64,000 nt of DNA from Enterobacter sp. ENT03 (GTDB taxonomy: Bacteria; Pseudomonadota; Gammaproteobacteria; Enterobacterales; Enterobacteriaceae), in assembly GCF_019218745.1 (NCBI RefSeq), contig NZ_JAHUXA010000004.1, forward strand, positions 161,433 to 225,432. Reading direction: 5' to 3'. Below, one piece after another: positions 1-11,793 of the stretch; the stretch's first letter is position 1; the number at the start of each line of letters is the position of its first letter. Made by a program: the position numbers and the translations under genes. The notes beneath the pieces are model-generated. The model did not search any database, was not told the DNA's origin, and saw nothing but the letters and a program-made list of their open reading frames with translations.

Positions 1-497
1 CAAATATAACAATCTCGGTGATTTACACCACCGCGATGCATTTTACCTACCATTTCCGCAACCCGTGAAATGATGGCGCGCTTGAGGTGCAGATCCGGGG
101 GATTAATTTTCCAGTCCCTGCAATAGTCTTCGAGACTCACCGTTGGCGAGAGATCTTCTGTAATAATGAATGAGGTTCGAGCAAGTGGATTTATCCCCTT
201 CTGCCCGAAAGCCTTACCTTCCATAGTGTCTACGCCGAGCATTTTTAATCGGTGGATGGCGTTCCATTCTCGATCGGCACCTAACACCGGCAGACGTAAG
301 GAGACTAAATTTTTTATTACTTCTTTAAGGGTGGTGCCATGATGAAGTTTTAAAAAATACCCTGCGCCGTTAACTTCAAAGCGTAACGTTCTGCGCGTTT
401 CGAGGGCGCGAAATACCTCACCATTAAGTGTTTCCACCTCTGCGAAGGGATCTTTATCAGCCCACAGAGTCGAAAAAGGTTCTTTTAATTCAATCAT
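1..497 (-). CDS. waaP: Lipopolysaccharide core heptose(I) kinase WaaP (RfaP), 5' part only
   Basis: Kinase that phosphorylates the first heptose of the LPS inner core in the cytoplasm; the phosphate stabilises the outer membrane. The visible N-terminal 165 residues start [16 protein letters not shown] and include [29 protein letters not shown] and [15 protein letters not shown], the last carrying the HRD of the kinase catalytic loop. These match the WaaP family closely. The ATG at 495-497 lies 8 bp inside the end of waaG, so the two are translationally linked. The C-terminus is cut by the window edge. Confidence 0.93.
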   Translation of the reverse strand, partial: MIELKEPFSTLWADKDPFAEVETLNGEVFRALETRRTLRFEVNGAGYFLKLHHGTTLKEVIKNLVSLRLPVLGADREWNAIHRLKMLGVDTMEGKAFGQKGINPLARTSFIITEDLSPTVSLEDYCRDWKINPPDLHLKRAIISRVAEMVGKMHRGGVNHRDCYI

Positions 498-1614
498 GTT
501 GAGAGCCTAAAATGATGTCAGCCGTTTTATCTGCCAAACTATAGAGGTCTTCTGTATCAGCGTAACTTCTGGCCTTTTCCGCCCATGCCTGCCGTTTTTC
601 GGCATCTGTTACTGCCTCAAAGAGGGCAAGGTTTAATGATTCCTGCGCGAAGGGCTCAGGGATAACCACACCGCAGCCTGCCGTTTTAATATGATGAGCG
701 TAACCACAAACCTCACTCACTATCACGGGCAACCCTGCCACTACGCCTTCAAGGAGTACAATTCCCGCAGCTTCCTGATACGCAGGATGGAGCAGCAAAT
801 CTGCCGCAGACATCAGTTCAGCCACATCATCTCTGCCTGCAAAGAAGACCACCTGGTCAGCGATACCTAATTGCCTGGCTAAATTTTCATAACGTGCTGA
901 CTTATCTTGCCCGACGACGTAATAAAGACACTGGCTTCGCACATTTTCAGGTAAAGCAGCGATGGCACGAAGAGATCTTTCCACACCTTTACGTCTAAAA
1001 TCCGAACCCACTTGCAGGAGCAGGATCTGTTGTTCGCCAATGCCATTTTTTTTGCGGAAAGCATCTCTGCTGCCGGCAGGCTGGTTACTGTATTTACGGT
1101 CTGGATAAATTCCAGGTGGCAGAATATGAAAGCGTGACTTTTCAGTATGATAGTGCTTTACAAAATCACTGATCTGCGTAGCCGTGAGCATTAAAAGTTG
1201 TGTCCTGGCACCCCTTTCAAAGGTTGCCCGCTCAAAGGAAGCATAATGTCGATAACGCGGGGTGAGCTTGTATAAGAAACCTTTTTCGCGCGCGACTTTT
1301 TCGGCATAACACACATCCGCTGCGTAGTAGAAATCAAGCCCAGGCATTTTGTTGAAACCAACGACGCAGTCAACTGCGTACTGCTTTAACCTGGCGGCGA
1401 CCCAACGGTGATACTGCGCGTTTTTTCCGTGATTTGTCCTGGCGGTAACAGGCACGATGACAATCTCAAAGCCTTGCGGCCGCTCACCCTGCCACTGTTG
1501 GGTAAATATAATTACCTTATGACCACGTGACGCTACAGTCTGTGCAATACGCAAGAAATCACGCTGCAACCCGCCATAAGGAAAATATTTGTACAAGCAA
1601 AAAGCAATGATCAT
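490..1614 (-). CDS. waaG: Lipopolysaccharide core glucosyltransferase I WaaG (RfaG)
   Basis: Adds the first glucose of the outer core to heptose II of LPS, at the cytoplasmic face of the inner membrane. GT4-type (GT-B fold) enzyme of 374 aa: N-terminal [16 protein letters not shown], the segment [47 protein letters not shown], and the C-terminal donor-binding [15 protein letters not shown]. The frame is open 8 codons further (to 1638), but the ATG at 1612-1614 gives the family-standard start [12 protein letters not shown]. It is the first gene of the leftward core operon and overlaps waaP. In E. coli waaQ precedes it; here no waaQ lies between waaG and waaA. Confidence 0.95.
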   Translation of the reverse strand: MIIAFCLYKYFPYGGLQRDFLRIAQTVASRGHKVIIFTQQWQGERPQGFEIVIVPVTARTNHGKNAQYHRWVAARLKQYAVDCVVGFNKMPGLDFYYAADVCYAEKVAREKGFLYKLTPRYRHYASFERATFERGARTQLLMLTATQISDFVKHYHTEKSRFHILPPGIYPDRKYSNQPAGSRDAFRKKNGIGEQQILLLQVGSDFRRKGVERSLRAIAALPENVRSQCLYYVVGQDKSARYENLARQLGIADQVVFFAGRDDVAELMSAADLLLHPAYQEAAGIVLLEGVVAGLPVIVSEVCGYAHHIKTAGCGVVIPEPFAQESLNLALFEAVTDAEKRQAWAEKARSYADTEDLYSLADKTADIILGSQHD

Positions 1615-1949
1615 ACCGTTACGCTCGCGCTGCCACATCGCACCAGATGAAATGAGTAGTCGTTATTGTACCATCTCTTAGCGCTTATTCCGAGCCGTAT
1701 GGTTTTTACACAATAGCGAGAATTAACATTGAAAATCAGCTAATTATAAGAGCGAACAAGACACATGTGTTTTCCGGCTACATACCAAAAATGGCACAAA
1801 AATCGCTTTTTTCTTTGCCGTAAAATTTTTTGCTGCATTAATAATATGCTCATTGTACTCACGATCTTCAGCCAAGGCCTCAAAAGTAATGGTAATGCCA
1901 CAGTGAAATACATAGAATCCTCAATACATTCATAAGCCAGTTATGTCCT
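1615..1949. other. AT-rich divergent intergenic region, waaG/waaA
   Basis: About 335 bp separate the divergent waaG and waaA genes and must hold the promoters of both. It is clearly richer in A+T than the flanking genes. I found no ops/JUMPstart core (GGCGGTAG) on the waaG strand, although E. coli core operons carry one. Short open frames on the minus strand (for example about 58 codons starting near 1913) resemble nothing I know. No convincing waaQ remnant is visible. Confidence 0.5.
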
Positions 1950-3718
<1,769 letters not shown>

Positions 3719-3730
3719 CGCCTGCGCGCT

Positions 3731-4540
3731 TTACTTCTGGCAGTTACGGCAGTAAAAGGTTGAGCGCTGGGCATGCTTGCTGGCCACGATGGGCGCAGCG
3801 CAAATACGACACGGCTGGCCTTCCCGACCATACACCTGCAGTTCCTGCGCAAAGTAACCCGGTTTGCCATCACTTTGCAGGAAGTCTTTCAGCGTGGTAC
3901 CGCCCTGCTCAATAGAGCGTAACAACACCGCCTTGATCACCCGCACCAGTAATTCACACTCGTCGACCGACAGCGACGACGCCAGACGATCAGGATGGAT
4001 CCCGGCAGCAAACAGCGACTCGCTGGCATAAATATTACCGACGCCAACAACCAGCTTGTTATCCATCAGCCAGGGCTTGATGGCAATCTTCTTCTTCGCG
4101 CTTTTCTGACGCAAATACTCTGCATCAAAGGCGTCACTGAGCGGCTCAGGGCCTAAATGTGCCAGCACGTTATGGCCTTCAAGAGATCGCGTCCACAGCC
4201 AGGCACCAAATCGACGGGGATCGGTGTAACGCAGTACTTTGCCATTGCTCATCACCAGATCGACGTGGTCATGCTTTTCCGCAGGCATTTCATACGGCAG
4301 GATCCGCAGGCTCCCGGACATGCCGAGATGAATAATAATCCAGCCGTCGGGCAGCTCCAGCAACAGATATTTGGCGCGACGCTGCACGCTCAGCACCGGT
4401 TTGTCGCTCAGCGCATGGATTTCATCAGAAACTGGCCAGCGCAGGCGTCCGTTGCGCACGACAGCATGCAGAATAGTTTCGCCCACCAGGTGCGGCTCAA
4501 TGCCACGGCGGCTGGTTTCCACTTCAGGTAATTCAGGCAT
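3731..4540 (-). CDS. mutM: Formamidopyrimidine-DNA glycosylase MutM (Fpg)
   Basis: Base-excision repair: removes 8-oxoguanine and other oxidised purines and cleaves the abasic site. The start at 4540 gives mature [12 protein letters not shown], whose proline (after Met removal) is the catalytic nucleophile and is followed by the essential Glu. 269 aa, as in E. coli. Other landmarks are the helix-two-turn-helix region [12 protein letters not shown] and the C-terminal zinc finger (CRICAAP ... STFYCRNCQ). A start at 4576 is possible but would bury the catalytic Pro. It lies just downstream of the rpmG terminator. Confidence 0.97.
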   Translation of the reverse strand: MPELPEVETSRRGIEPHLVGETILHAVVRNGRLRWPVSDEIHALSDKPVLSVQRRAKYLLLELPDGWIIIHLGMSGSLRILPYEMPAEKHDHVDLVMSNGKVLRYTDPRRFGAWLWTRSLEGHNVLAHLGPEPLSDAFDAEYLRQKSAKKKIAIKPWLMDNKLVVGVGNIYASESLFAAGIHPDRLASSLSVDECELLVRVIKAVLLRSIEQGGTTLKDFLQSDGKPGYFAQELQVYGREGQPCRICAAPIVASKHAQRSTFYCRNCQK

Positions 4541-4560
4541 GATTTCTCCGGAAGCTGAAT

Positions 4561-4586
4561 GCAAAAAACCCCGCACAGGCGGGGTT
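4561..4586 (-). terminator. Terminator after rpmBG
   Basis: Eight-bp GC-rich stem (4567-4574 with 4579-4586, 4-nt loop) followed on the minus strand by six T residues. It sits 20 bp past the rpmG stop and 20 bp before the mutM start, so it separates ribosomal-protein transcription from mutM. Confidence 0.9.
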
Positions 4587-4606
4587 CTTGTACATCAAAG
4601 CGAAAA

Positions 4607-4777
<171 letters not shown>

Positions 4778-4794
4778 TTATTTCCTCTAAGTAC

Positions 4795-5052
<258 letters not shown>

Positions 5053-5176
5053 TTAGCTCGAGCTTCGTATAGGGTTATGGCGCCTCGTCAGGCTGCAAAC
5101 CTGGCCTCTGGCGGTTCAATGTGAACCCACAATGCCAGGCCCATAATGCCAAACCCGAGATTCTCAAAGGTGGCGT

Positions 5177-5205
5177 AGTATACGCTGTGTAATCGATGTG
5201 CTCAA
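5177..5205 (-). promoter_or_regulatory. Sigma-70 promoter of rpmBG
   Basis: On the minus strand TTGAGC (-35, 5205-5200) and TATACT (-10, 5182-5177) are separated by exactly 17 bp, about 145 bp upstream of the rpmB start. Spacing and hexamers fit a strong housekeeping promoter. Transcription start not mapped. Confidence 0.7.
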
Positions 5206-5247
5206 GTCCCGAACAGACAAAGATCCCAATGGATCGCGTAAAGTGGT

Positions 5248-5913
5248 CTAAATCCAACCCCGTTCGGCAAATGAAACATACTCTCCACGGCCAATAACCA
5301 GATGGTCAACCACCCGAATGTCCATGAACTGGCAGCACTTTACCACATGATCGGTGATGATTTTATCGGATTTACTGGGTTCCGCGCTGCCTGACGGATG
5401 ATTATGCGCAAGGATCACGCCGACGGCATTAATTTTGATGGCTTCACGGACAATTTCACGCGGATGCACCTCTACATTGGCGATAGTGCCGGTAAAAAGA
5501 CGGCTATGCTTGAGGATCCGGTTCTGGTTATCAAGATAGATCACCATAAAGATCTCGCGTTCTTCCGCCGTTAACTGACTTTTCAAAAATGCTAACGCGA
5601 CATCGGGAGACATAATGGCAGGCTCGACTGCCACTTTAACTTCATAAAAACGGCGCGCCAGTTCGGCAATTCCTTTCAGTTGCGCGTACTTCGCCAGACC
5701 AATGCCGCCCACCTCGCTGAACCTGTCAAATTCTGCGGTCAGCAGCCCATAAAGCGAGCCAAAATGACCCAGCAGATGGTGTGCCAGCGCCATCACATTT
5801 TTACCGGGCATTCCGGTACGTAAAAATAGCGCCAGTAATTCAACGTCACTGAGCGATTTAACGCCAAACTGCAGCGTTTTTTCACGCGGCAGCATAGATA
5901 CCGTTTCTTCCAT
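5248..5913 (-). CDS. radC: RadC family protein (JAB/MPN domain)
   Basis: 221 aa, close to E. coli RadC (222). An N-terminal helix-hairpin-helix-like part ([10 protein letters not shown] ... [17 protein letters not shown] ... [14 protein letters not shown]) is followed by a JAB1/MPN metalloprotease-like domain with EVHPRE and the metal-binding [14 protein letters not shown]. It ends in [20 protein letters not shown]. Despite the name, a role in recombination repair is unsupported; the original radC102 mutation maps to recG. A GGGAGG ribosome-binding site precedes the ATG at 5913. Confidence 0.95.
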   Translation of the reverse strand: MEETVSMLPREKTLQFGVKSLSDVELLALFLRTGMPGKNVMALAHHLLGHFGSLYGLLTAEFDRFSEVGGIGLAKYAQLKGIAELARRFYEVKVAVEPAIMSPDVALAFLKSQLTAEEREIFMVIYLDNQNRILKHSRLFTGTIANVEVHPREIVREAIKINAVGVILAHNHPSGSAEPSKSDKIITDHVVKCCQFMDIRVVDHLVIGRGEYVSFAERGWI

Positions 5914-6066
5914 GGACCTTACCTCCCTGTTGAGTCGCTATCCTGGCACAGAACGGGTTGACGGCTTTGCGTAGCGCCTCGCAAAGTGAACAATGCGCAA
6001 AAGCACGACCGATTCAGGATTGTGATAAAATGCCCGCCTTCTGGTGAAATCCAACAGGAAAGAATC

Positions 6067-7281
6067 ATGATGAGTCTGGCCGGTAAAAAAATCGTTCTTG
6101 GCGTCAGCGGCGGTATCGCGGCCTATAAAGCGCCGGAACTGGTGCGCCGCCTGCGCGATCGTGGCGCGGAGGTGCGTGTCGCCATGACCGAGGCCGCCAA
6201 AGCCTTTATTACGCCCATGAGTTTGCAGGCGGTGTCAGGCTTTCCGGTTTCCGACAGTCTGCTCGATCCGGCCGCCGAAGCGGCGATGGGTCATATCGAA
6301 CTGGGTAAATGGGCCGATCTGGTGATTCTGGCCCCCGCCACCGCCGATTTAATCGCCCGCGTTGCTGCCGGGATGGCCAATGACCTGGTATCGACAATTT
6401 GTCTTGCCACGCCGTCTCCGGTCGCTGTCGTGCCCGCCATGAACCAGCAAATGTACCGGGCGGCCGCCACTCAGCATAATCTGGGTGTACTGGCCTCCCG
6501 CGGCTTGCTGCTCTGGGGGCCGGACAGCGGTAGCCAGGCCTGCGGCGATGTCGGCCCTGGACGGATGCTCGATCCGCTGGCAATAGTCGATCTGGCCGCG
6601 GCGCATTTTTCGCCAGTCAAAGACCTGCAACATCTTAATATCATGATTACCGCAGGCCCGACGCGGGAGCCGTTGGATCCGGTGCGCTACATCACCAATC
6701 ACAGCTCCGGGAAAATGGGCTTCGCCATTGCCGCGGCAGCGGCACGACGTGGCGCGAACGTCACGCTGGTCAGCGGGCCGGTATCACTGGCAACGCCGCC
6801 GCAGGTTACGCGTATTGACGTCACCACGGCGCTCGAGATGGAAGCTGCCGTGCAGGCAAATGTGCAAACGCAGCAGATTTTTATTGGTTGCGCCGCTGTG
6901 GCAGACTACCGTGCCGCCGCCGTTGCCGACGAGAAGATCAAAAAGCAAGGTGATGAAATCACACTGAAAATGGTGAAAAACCCGGATATTGTGGCGGGTG
7001 TCGCCGCGCTACCCGCGCATCGCCCTTACGTCGTTGGGTTTGCTGCCGAAACAAATAATGTGGAAGAATACGCCCGACAAAAGCGTAGCCGTAAAAATCT
7101 TGATCTGATTTGTGCCAATGATGTTTCGGGCGCACAGCAGGGTTTTAATAGCGATAACAACGCACTGCACCTGTTCTGGCAGGATGGCGATAAAGTCTTA
7201 CCGCTTGAAAGCAAGGCACTTCTGGGCCAACAACTACTGGACGAGATCGTTACCCGTTATGATGAAAAAAATCGACGTTAA
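6067..7281 (+). CDS. coaBC: Bifunctional phosphopantothenoylcysteine decarboxylase/phosphopantothenate-cysteine ligase CoaBC (Dfp)
   Basis: Two steps of coenzyme A synthesis: CTP-dependent ligation of cysteine to phosphopantothenate, then FMN-dependent decarboxylation. The N-terminal flavoprotein domain (about 1-190) has [10 protein letters not shown], the catalytic His region [19 protein letters not shown] and [10 protein letters not shown]. The C-terminal CoaB domain (about 191-403) has [20 protein letters not shown] and [13 protein letters not shown]. Two ATGs (6067, 6070) follow an AGGA; E. coli-type proteins start MSLAGKK, i.e. at 6070. Its end overlaps dut by 20 bp. Confidence 0.96.
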   Translation: MMSLAGKKIVLGVSGGIAAYKAPELVRRLRDRGAEVRVAMTEAAKAFITPMSLQAVSGFPVSDSLLDPAAEAAMGHIELGKWADLVILAPATADLIARVAAGMANDLVSTICLATPSPVAVVPAMNQQMYRAAATQHNLGVLASRGLLLWGPDSGSQACGDVGPGRMLDPLAIVDLAAAHFSPVKDLQHLNIMITAGPTREPLDPVRYITNHSSGKMGFAIAAAAARRGANVTLVSGPVSLATPPQVTRIDVTTALEMEAAVQANVQTQQIFIGCAAVADYRAAAVADEKIKKQGDEITLKMVKNPDIVAGVAALPAHRPYVVGFAAETNNVEEYARQKRSRKNLDLICANDVSGAQQGFNSDNNALHLFWQDGDKVLPLESKALLGQQLLDEIVTRYDEKNRR

Positions 7282-7717
7282 GATTATGGACCCGCGTGTT
7301 GGTCAGGAATTTCCGCTGCCAACCTATGCCACCTCCGGCTCTGCCGGTCTTGACCTGCGCGCCTGTCTTGATGACGCCGTAGAACTGGCGCCAGGCGCCA
7401 CCACTCTCATTCCGACCGGTCTGGCGATCCATATTGCTGACCCAACGTTGGCGGCGGTGATCCTGCCGCGCTCAGGGCTGGGGCATAAACATGGCGTGGT
7501 GCTGGGCAATCTGGTAGGCCTGATTGATTCCGATTACCAGGGGCAACTGATGGTGTCCGTCTGGAATCGTGGACAAAACAGCTTCATCATTGAACCTGGC
7601 GAGCGTATCGCCCAGATGGTTTTCGTGCCGATTGTTCAGGCAGAATTTAATCTGGTAGAAGATTTTGACGCCACTGAACGTGGTGAAGGTGGCTTCGGCC
7701 ATTCAGGCCGTCAATAA
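7262..7717 (+). CDS. dut: Deoxyuridine 5'-triphosphate nucleotidohydrolase (dUTPase)
   Basis: Hydrolyses dUTP to dUMP + PPi, keeping uracil out of DNA and supplying dTMP synthesis. 151-aa trimeric dUTPase with the conserved motifs: [10 protein letters not shown] (1), [10 protein letters not shown] (2), [11 protein letters not shown] (3, catalytic Asp), [13 protein letters not shown] (4) and the flexible C-terminal [11 protein letters not shown] (5). The start at 7262 ([14 protein letters not shown]) lies inside the end of coaBC, the same overlap as in E. coli. Confidence 0.97.
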   Translation: MKKIDVKIMDPRVGQEFPLPTYATSGSAGLDLRACLDDAVELAPGATTLIPTGLAIHIADPTLAAVILPRSGLGHKHGVVLGNLVGLIDSDYQGQLMVSVWNRGQNSFIIEPGERIAQMVFVPIVQAEFNLVEDFDATERGEGGFGHSGRQ

Positions 7718-7837
7718 GCGGCTTTTTAAACGCATTTCGCAGCGCCATAACGTCATAACATTACCGCAAACTTCGGTTTGTGGTCGCTGCGTGGATGTCC
7801 GCCTGACAAGTGCTTATTTTCAGGGGTATTTTGGAAC

Positions 7838-8434
7838 ATGGCAGAAAAACAAACTGCGAAAAGGAATCGTCGCGAAGAAATACTTCAATCTCTGGCATTA
7901 ATGCTGGAATCCAGCGACGGCAGCCAGCGCATCACCACGGCAAAACTGGCGGCCTCCGTTGGCGTTTCAGAAGCGGCGCTTTATCGGCATTTCCCCAGCA
8001 AGACACGGATGTTCGATAGCCTGATTGAGTTTATCGAAGATAGCCTGACCACACGTATTAACCTGATCCTGAAAGATGAAAAAGACACGACCGCCCGTCT
8101 GCGTCTTATCGTGCTGCTGGTGGTGGGATTCGGTGAGCGTAATCCAGGTCTGACGCGCATTTTGACCGGTCATGCGCTGATGTTCGAACAGGATCGCCTG
8201 CAAAGCCGCATTAATCAGCTTTTTGATCGTATTGAATCGCAGCTGCGCCAGGTACTGCGCGAGCGAAAAATGCGAGAAGGCGAAGGTTACACCGTAGACG
8301 AAGCGCTGCTGGCAAGCCAGTTGCTGGCCTTCTGCGAAGGGATGCTGTCGCGCTTTGTGCGCAGCGAGTTCAAATATCGTCCGACGGAAGATTTTGACGC
8401 CCGCTGGCCATTGATGGCCGCGCAGTTGCAATAA
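7838..8434 (+). CDS. slmA: Nucleoid occlusion factor SlmA (TetR family)
   Basis: DNA-binding dimer that, when bound to its sites over the nucleoid, disrupts FtsZ and blocks septation there. 198 aa starting [20 protein letters not shown] at 7838. The TetR helix-turn-helix (about 29-52) reads [20 protein letters not shown]. The C-terminal dimerisation/FtsZ-contact part ends [11 protein letters not shown]. The longer frame from 7778 lacks family support. It shares a bidirectional terminator with pyrE. Confidence 0.96.
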   Translation: MAEKQTAKRNRREEILQSLALMLESSDGSQRITTAKLAASVGVSEAALYRHFPSKTRMFDSLIEFIEDSLTTRINLILKDEKDTTARLRLIVLLVVGFGERNPGLTRILTGHALMFEQDRLQSRINQLFDRIESQLRQVLRERKMREGEGYTVDEALLASQLLAFCEGMLSRFVRSEFKYRPTEDFDARWPLMAAQLQ

Positions 8435-8440
8435 TGTTCA

Positions 8441-8466
8441 GGCCCGGTAACGCACCGGGCCTTTTT
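8441..8466. terminator. Bidirectional terminator between slmA and pyrE
   Basis: Perfect 8-bp GC stem (GGCCCGGT/ACCGGGCC, 5-nt loop) followed by five T on the plus strand, lying between the convergent stops of slmA (8434) and pyrE (8469). Confidence 0.85.
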
Positions 8467-8468
8467 AC

Positions 8469-9110
8469 TTACACGCCGTACGCTTCGCGGTACGCCCGTA
8501 CCGACGCCAGATGGTCAGCCATTTCTGGCTTCTCTTCCAGATACGCAATCAGATCTTTCAGCGTGATAATTGAAATCACCTGGCAACCATAGTCGCGTTC
8601 GACTTCCTGGATCGCCGAGATTTCGCCGCGTCCGCGTTCCTGGCGGTCCAGAGAAATCAGTACGCCCGCCAGCGTCGCGCCGTGCGCCTGGATAATTTCC
8701 ATCGACTCGCGGATCGCGGTACCGGCGGTGATCACATCATCCACCAGCATAATGCGGCCCTGTAACGCGCTGCCCACCAGGCTGCCACCTTCCCCGTGAT
8801 CTTTGGCTTCTTTACGGTTAAAGCAGTACGGCACATCACGTTCATGATGCTCCGCGAGCGCAACGGCAGTAGTGGTGGCAATCGGAATGCCTTTATAAGC
8901 CGGACCAAACAGCAGGTCAAAATCAATACCGGAGTCCACCAGCGCTTCGGCATAAAAACGGCCTAACAACGCCAGATCGCGTCCGGTATTAAACAGCCCG
9001 GCATTGAAGAAGTAGGGACTTTTGCGCCCGGATTTCAGCGTAAATTCACCAAACTTCAGTACCTGCTTGTTGAGCGCAAATTCAATAAACTGGCGCTGAT
9101 ACGGTTTCAT
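8469..9110 (-). CDS. pyrE: Orotate phosphoribosyltransferase PyrE
   Basis: Fifth step of UMP synthesis: orotate + PRPP to OMP + PPi. 213 aa with the E. coli start [20 protein letters not shown], the loop [14 protein letters not shown] and the PRPP-binding motif [17 protein letters not shown]. It is downstream of rph in the same operon. The rph-pyrE gap contains the hairpin expected of the UTP-sensitive attenuator known in E. coli. Confidence 0.97.
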   Translation of the reverse strand: MKPYQRQFIEFALNKQVLKFGEFTLKSGRKSPYFFNAGLFNTGRDLALLGRFYAEALVDSGIDFDLLFGPAYKGIPIATTTAVALAEHHERDVPYCFNRKEAKDHGEGGSLVGSALQGRIMLVDDVITAGTAIRESMEIIQAHGATLAGVLISLDRQERGRGEISAIQEVERDYGCQVISIITLKDLIAYLEEKPEMADHLASVRAYREAYGV

Positions 9111-9140
9111 GGATTTGCTCCTTAAGCGTTTTTCAGACGT

Positions 9141-9170
9141 AAAAAAGGCGACTATAACGTCGCCTTAAAA
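9141..9170 (-). promoter_or_regulatory. pyrE attenuator hairpin
   Basis: AAGGCGAC/GTCGCCTT inverted repeat (9145-9152 with 9159-9166) followed on the minus strand by a T run, between the rph stop and pyrE start. In E. coli the hairpin here terminates transcription unless ribosomes follow RNA polymerase closely at low UTP; the same mechanism is inferred. Confidence 0.8.
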
Positions 9171-9887
9171 TCAATTTTCTAACGCCGCCTTCTGCATGGC
9201 GACAATGGATTCGATGCCTCCCCGGGCCAGCGCCAGCAACGAGAGCAGCTCTTCGTGAGTGAAGGGTTCGCCTTCGGCGGTGCCCTGCACTTCAATGATG
9301 CGGCCATCTTCCGTCATCACCACGTTCATGTCGGTTTCAGCGGCGGAGTCTTCAACGTACTCCAGATCGCACAGCGCTTCGCCCTTGACGATGCCCACGG
9401 ACACCGCCGCCACCATACCCTTCAGCGGGTTGGTTTTGAGCTTGCCTGCCGCCACCAGCTTGTTAAGTGCATCGGCCAGCGCCACACAAGCACCGGTGAT
9501 AGAAGCGGTACGGGTGCCGCCATCTGCCTGGATCACATCGCAGTCCAGCGTGATGGTGAACTCACCGAGCGCTTTTAAATCCACAGCAGCACGCAGTGAA
9601 CGGGCAATCAGGCGCTGAATTTCCAGGGTACGGCCGCCCTGTTTACCTTTGGCAGCCTCACGCGCGTTACGGGTATGCGTCGCGCGGGGTAACATGCCGT
9701 ATTCGGCGGTGATCCAGCCCTGTCCCTGACCTTTCAGGAAACGTGGCACACCTTCGTCAATGGACGCGGTGCACAGAACTTTGGTATCACCGAATTCGAC
9801 GAGCACGGAACCTTCAGCGTGTTTTGTATAATTTCGGGTCAGGGTGACGGGACGCACCTGATTGGCACTACGGCCTGCTGGACGCAT
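9171..9887 (-). CDS. rph: Ribonuclease PH
   Basis: Phosphorolytic 3'-5' exoribonuclease that trims tRNA precursors. 238 aa with [74 protein letters not shown] and an intact C-terminus ([19 protein letters not shown]). The frame is full length, unlike the K-12 allele whose frameshift truncates Rph and reduces pyrE expression. Complete translation up to the attenuator should keep rph-pyrE coupling normal. Confidence 0.97.
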   Translation of the reverse strand: MRPAGRSANQVRPVTLTRNYTKHAEGSVLVEFGDTKVLCTASIDEGVPRFLKGQGQGWITAEYGMLPRATHTRNAREAAKGKQGGRTLEIQRLIARSLRAAVDLKALGEFTITLDCDVIQADGGTRTASITGACVALADALNKLVAAGKLKTNPLKGMVAAVSVGIVKGEALCDLEYVEDSAAETDMNVVMTEDGRIIEVQGTAEGEPFTHEELLSLLALARGGIESIVAMQKAALEN

Positions 9888-10010
9888 GATGATTTCTCCG
9901 GCTTCTACGAATGTGGCTGCGCATTATACGGATTAAAGTCGCTTATTCCTATCCTGCGTAAGCCCCGAAAGCTATAATCCCCCCATCTCTCCTTCAAAAC
10001 AGGAACGTTT

Positions 10011-10874
10011 ATGATCCGCAGTATGACAGCCTACGCCCGCCGTGAAATCAAGGGTGAATGGGGCAGCGCAGTCTGGGAACTGCGCTCGGTAAACCAGCGT
10101 TATCTGGAAACCTGGTTCCGCCTGCCGGAACAGTTTCGCAGCCTCGAACCCGTGGTGCGCGAGCGGATCCGCACGCGTCTGACGCGTGGCAAAATCGAAT
10201 GTAACCTGCGTTTTGAACCCGACGCCAGCGCGCAGAGCGAACTGATCCTCAATGAAAAACTGGCCAAACAGCTGGTGACCGCCGCCAACTGGGTCAAAAT
10301 GCAGAGTGACGAAGGTGAAATCAATCCGGTGGATATTCTCCGCTGGCCTGGCGTGATGGCCGCGCAGGAGCAAGATCTGGATGTGATTGCCGCAGAAATT
10401 CTCGCAGCACTGGACGGTGCGCTGGACGACTTTATCATCGCTCGTGAAACCGAAGGCCAGGCGCTGAAAATCCTTATTGAGCAGCGTCTTGAAGGGGTCA
10501 GCAAAGAAGTGGCGAATGTACGTGCGCAGATGCCGGAAGTGCTGAAATGGCAGCGCGAGCGTCTGGTCGCCAAACTGGAAGACGCCCAGGTACAGCTGGA
10601 AAATAATCGTCTTGAGCAAGAACTGGTGCTGATGGCGCAGCGCATTGATGTCGCTGAAGAACTCGATCGCCTCGAAGCCCACGTAAAAGAAACCTACAAC
10701 ATTCTGAAGAAAAAAGAAGCGGTTGGCCGTCGTCTGGACTTCATGATGCAGGAGTTTAATCGCGAGTCGAATACCCTGGCGTCCAAATCCATCAATGCCG
10801 ACGTCACCAATTCTGCGATTGAACTGAAAGTGCTGATCGAGCAGATGCGTGAGCAGATCCAGAATATCGAATAA
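10011..10874 (+). CDS. yicC: YicC family endoribonuclease
   Basis: 287 aa, equal to E. coli YicC, which has been linked to endonucleolytic RNA turnover. N-terminal MIRSMTAYARREIKGEWGSA with WELRSVNQRYLE; long charged helical centre (about 150-235); the conserved C-terminus has KETYNILKKKEAVGRRLDFM, MMQEFNRESNTLASKS and VLIEQMREQIQNIE. It is divergent from rph with its own ribosome-binding site (AGGA, 10001-10004). A strong terminator follows. E. coli has dinD next; here it is replaced by other genes. Confidence 0.93.
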   Translation: MIRSMTAYARREIKGEWGSAVWELRSVNQRYLETWFRLPEQFRSLEPVVRERIRTRLTRGKIECNLRFEPDASAQSELILNEKLAKQLVTAANWVKMQSDEGEINPVDILRWPGVMAAQEQDLDVIAAEILAALDGALDDFIIARETEGQALKILIEQRLEGVSKEVANVRAQMPEVLKWQRERLVAKLEDAQVQLENNRLEQELVLMAQRIDVAEELDRLEAHVKETYNILKKKEAVGRRLDFMMQEFNRESNTLASKSINADVTNSAIELKVLIEQMREQIQNIE

Positions 10875-10910
10875 CGTTTAACGTTTTTTTCAGCTCGTAT
10901 CCCTTATAAA

Positions 10911-10939
10911 AAGGCCACCGTAGAAGGTGGCCTTTTTCT
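10911..10939 (+). terminator. Terminator after yicC
   Basis: Nine-bp stem AAGGCCACC/GGTGGCCTT (10911-10919 with 10926-10934) extended by A and T runs, typical intrinsic terminator 36 bp after the yicC stop. Confidence 0.9.
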
Positions 10940-11031
10940 TTTGAATTTAAAAATGCTCGTCCAGTTTTCGGTTGTCCGGGGTTTGCTGAAAACGCCACAC
11001 TCATCCGGCACCTCACTTACCGGAGAAAAAC

Positions 11032-11793
11032 ATGGACTTCAACACGCTTCACCATCAAACCCAACCGTTGCTTATCGGCAATGTCTGGGATGCCAGCAGC
11101 GCACAGGCGGCGCAGCAGGCCGGTTATCACGCTATCGGTACTTCAAGCGCCGCCATTACCTCGATGTTAGGCTATGACGATGGCGAAAGTATAAGCTTCG
11201 ACGAACTCTTCTATGTCGTCACCCGCATTAAGGCGGTGACAGACCTGCCGCTAAGCGTGGATATAGAAGCCGGTTATGGCGACCAGGCAAGCGGCATTAT
11301 TAGCAATATCCAGCGGTTGGCAGATCTCGGCGTAGCGGGGATAAATATTGAAGACAGCCGTGTAGTAGGGAACGTGCGTCGTCTCGAAGATGCGATCGCT
11401 TTTGCCGACAAACTTCAGGAATTAACCCAGGCCTGCCCCGACATGTTCTTTAACGTGCGCACTGATACATTCTTACTCAACACCGAAGATGCACTGGCAG
11501 AAGCGCTTTACCGGGGTAAGCTGTATGCGAGCCATGGCGCTAACGGTTTTTTTATTCCTTGTGTAACGCGCTCAGAGGATATTGCTGTTCTGGTTCGCCA
11601 TATCGCCCTGCCACTGAACGTAATGTGTATGCCTGATCTGCCGGATTTCAGCACATTAGCTGCACTGGGTGTAAAACGAATTTCAATGGGTAATTTTATC
11701 CATGCAGCTTTACAGGCCCGGCTGCGGGATGTGTTAGAGAAGATCCAGTCACACCACTCTTTTTCGGACGTTTTTTGCCATGAAAATCACTGA
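11032..11793 (+). CDS. Isocitrate lyase/phosphoenolpyruvate mutase superfamily protein
   Basis: 253-aa TIM-barrel protein of the PEP mutase/isocitrate lyase superfamily. It shows N-terminal IGNVWDASSAQAAQQAG, the metal-binding VDIEAGYGDQASG and GINIEDS, and late NVMCMPDLPDFSTLAALGVKRISMG. It lacks the KKCGH catalytic loop of true isocitrate lyase, so it more likely acts on small oxo-acids such as oxaloacetate or methylisocitrate-like substrates; the substrate is unknown. The ATG at 11032 follows a GGAGAAAAAC site. It overlaps the downstream ada-like gene by 14 bp, so they form an operon. Confidence 0.82.
   Translation: MDFNTLHHQTQPLLIGNVWDASSAQAAQQAGYHAIGTSSAAITSMLGYDDGESISFDELFYVVTRIKAVTDLPLSVDIEAGYGDQASGIISNIQRLADLGVAGINIEDSRVVGNVRRLEDAIAFADKLQELTQACPDMFFNVRTDTFLLNTEDALAEALYRGKLYASHGANGFFIPCVTRSEDIAVLVRHIALPLNVMCMPDLPDFSTLAALGVKRISMGNFIHAALQARLRDVLEKIQSHHSFSDVFCHENH

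Noticed and set aside
1740..1913. Possible waaQ remnant or small gene on the minus strand
   Set aside because: About 58 codons, no similarity to heptosyltransferase III that I can see, AT-rich, no clear ribosome-binding site.
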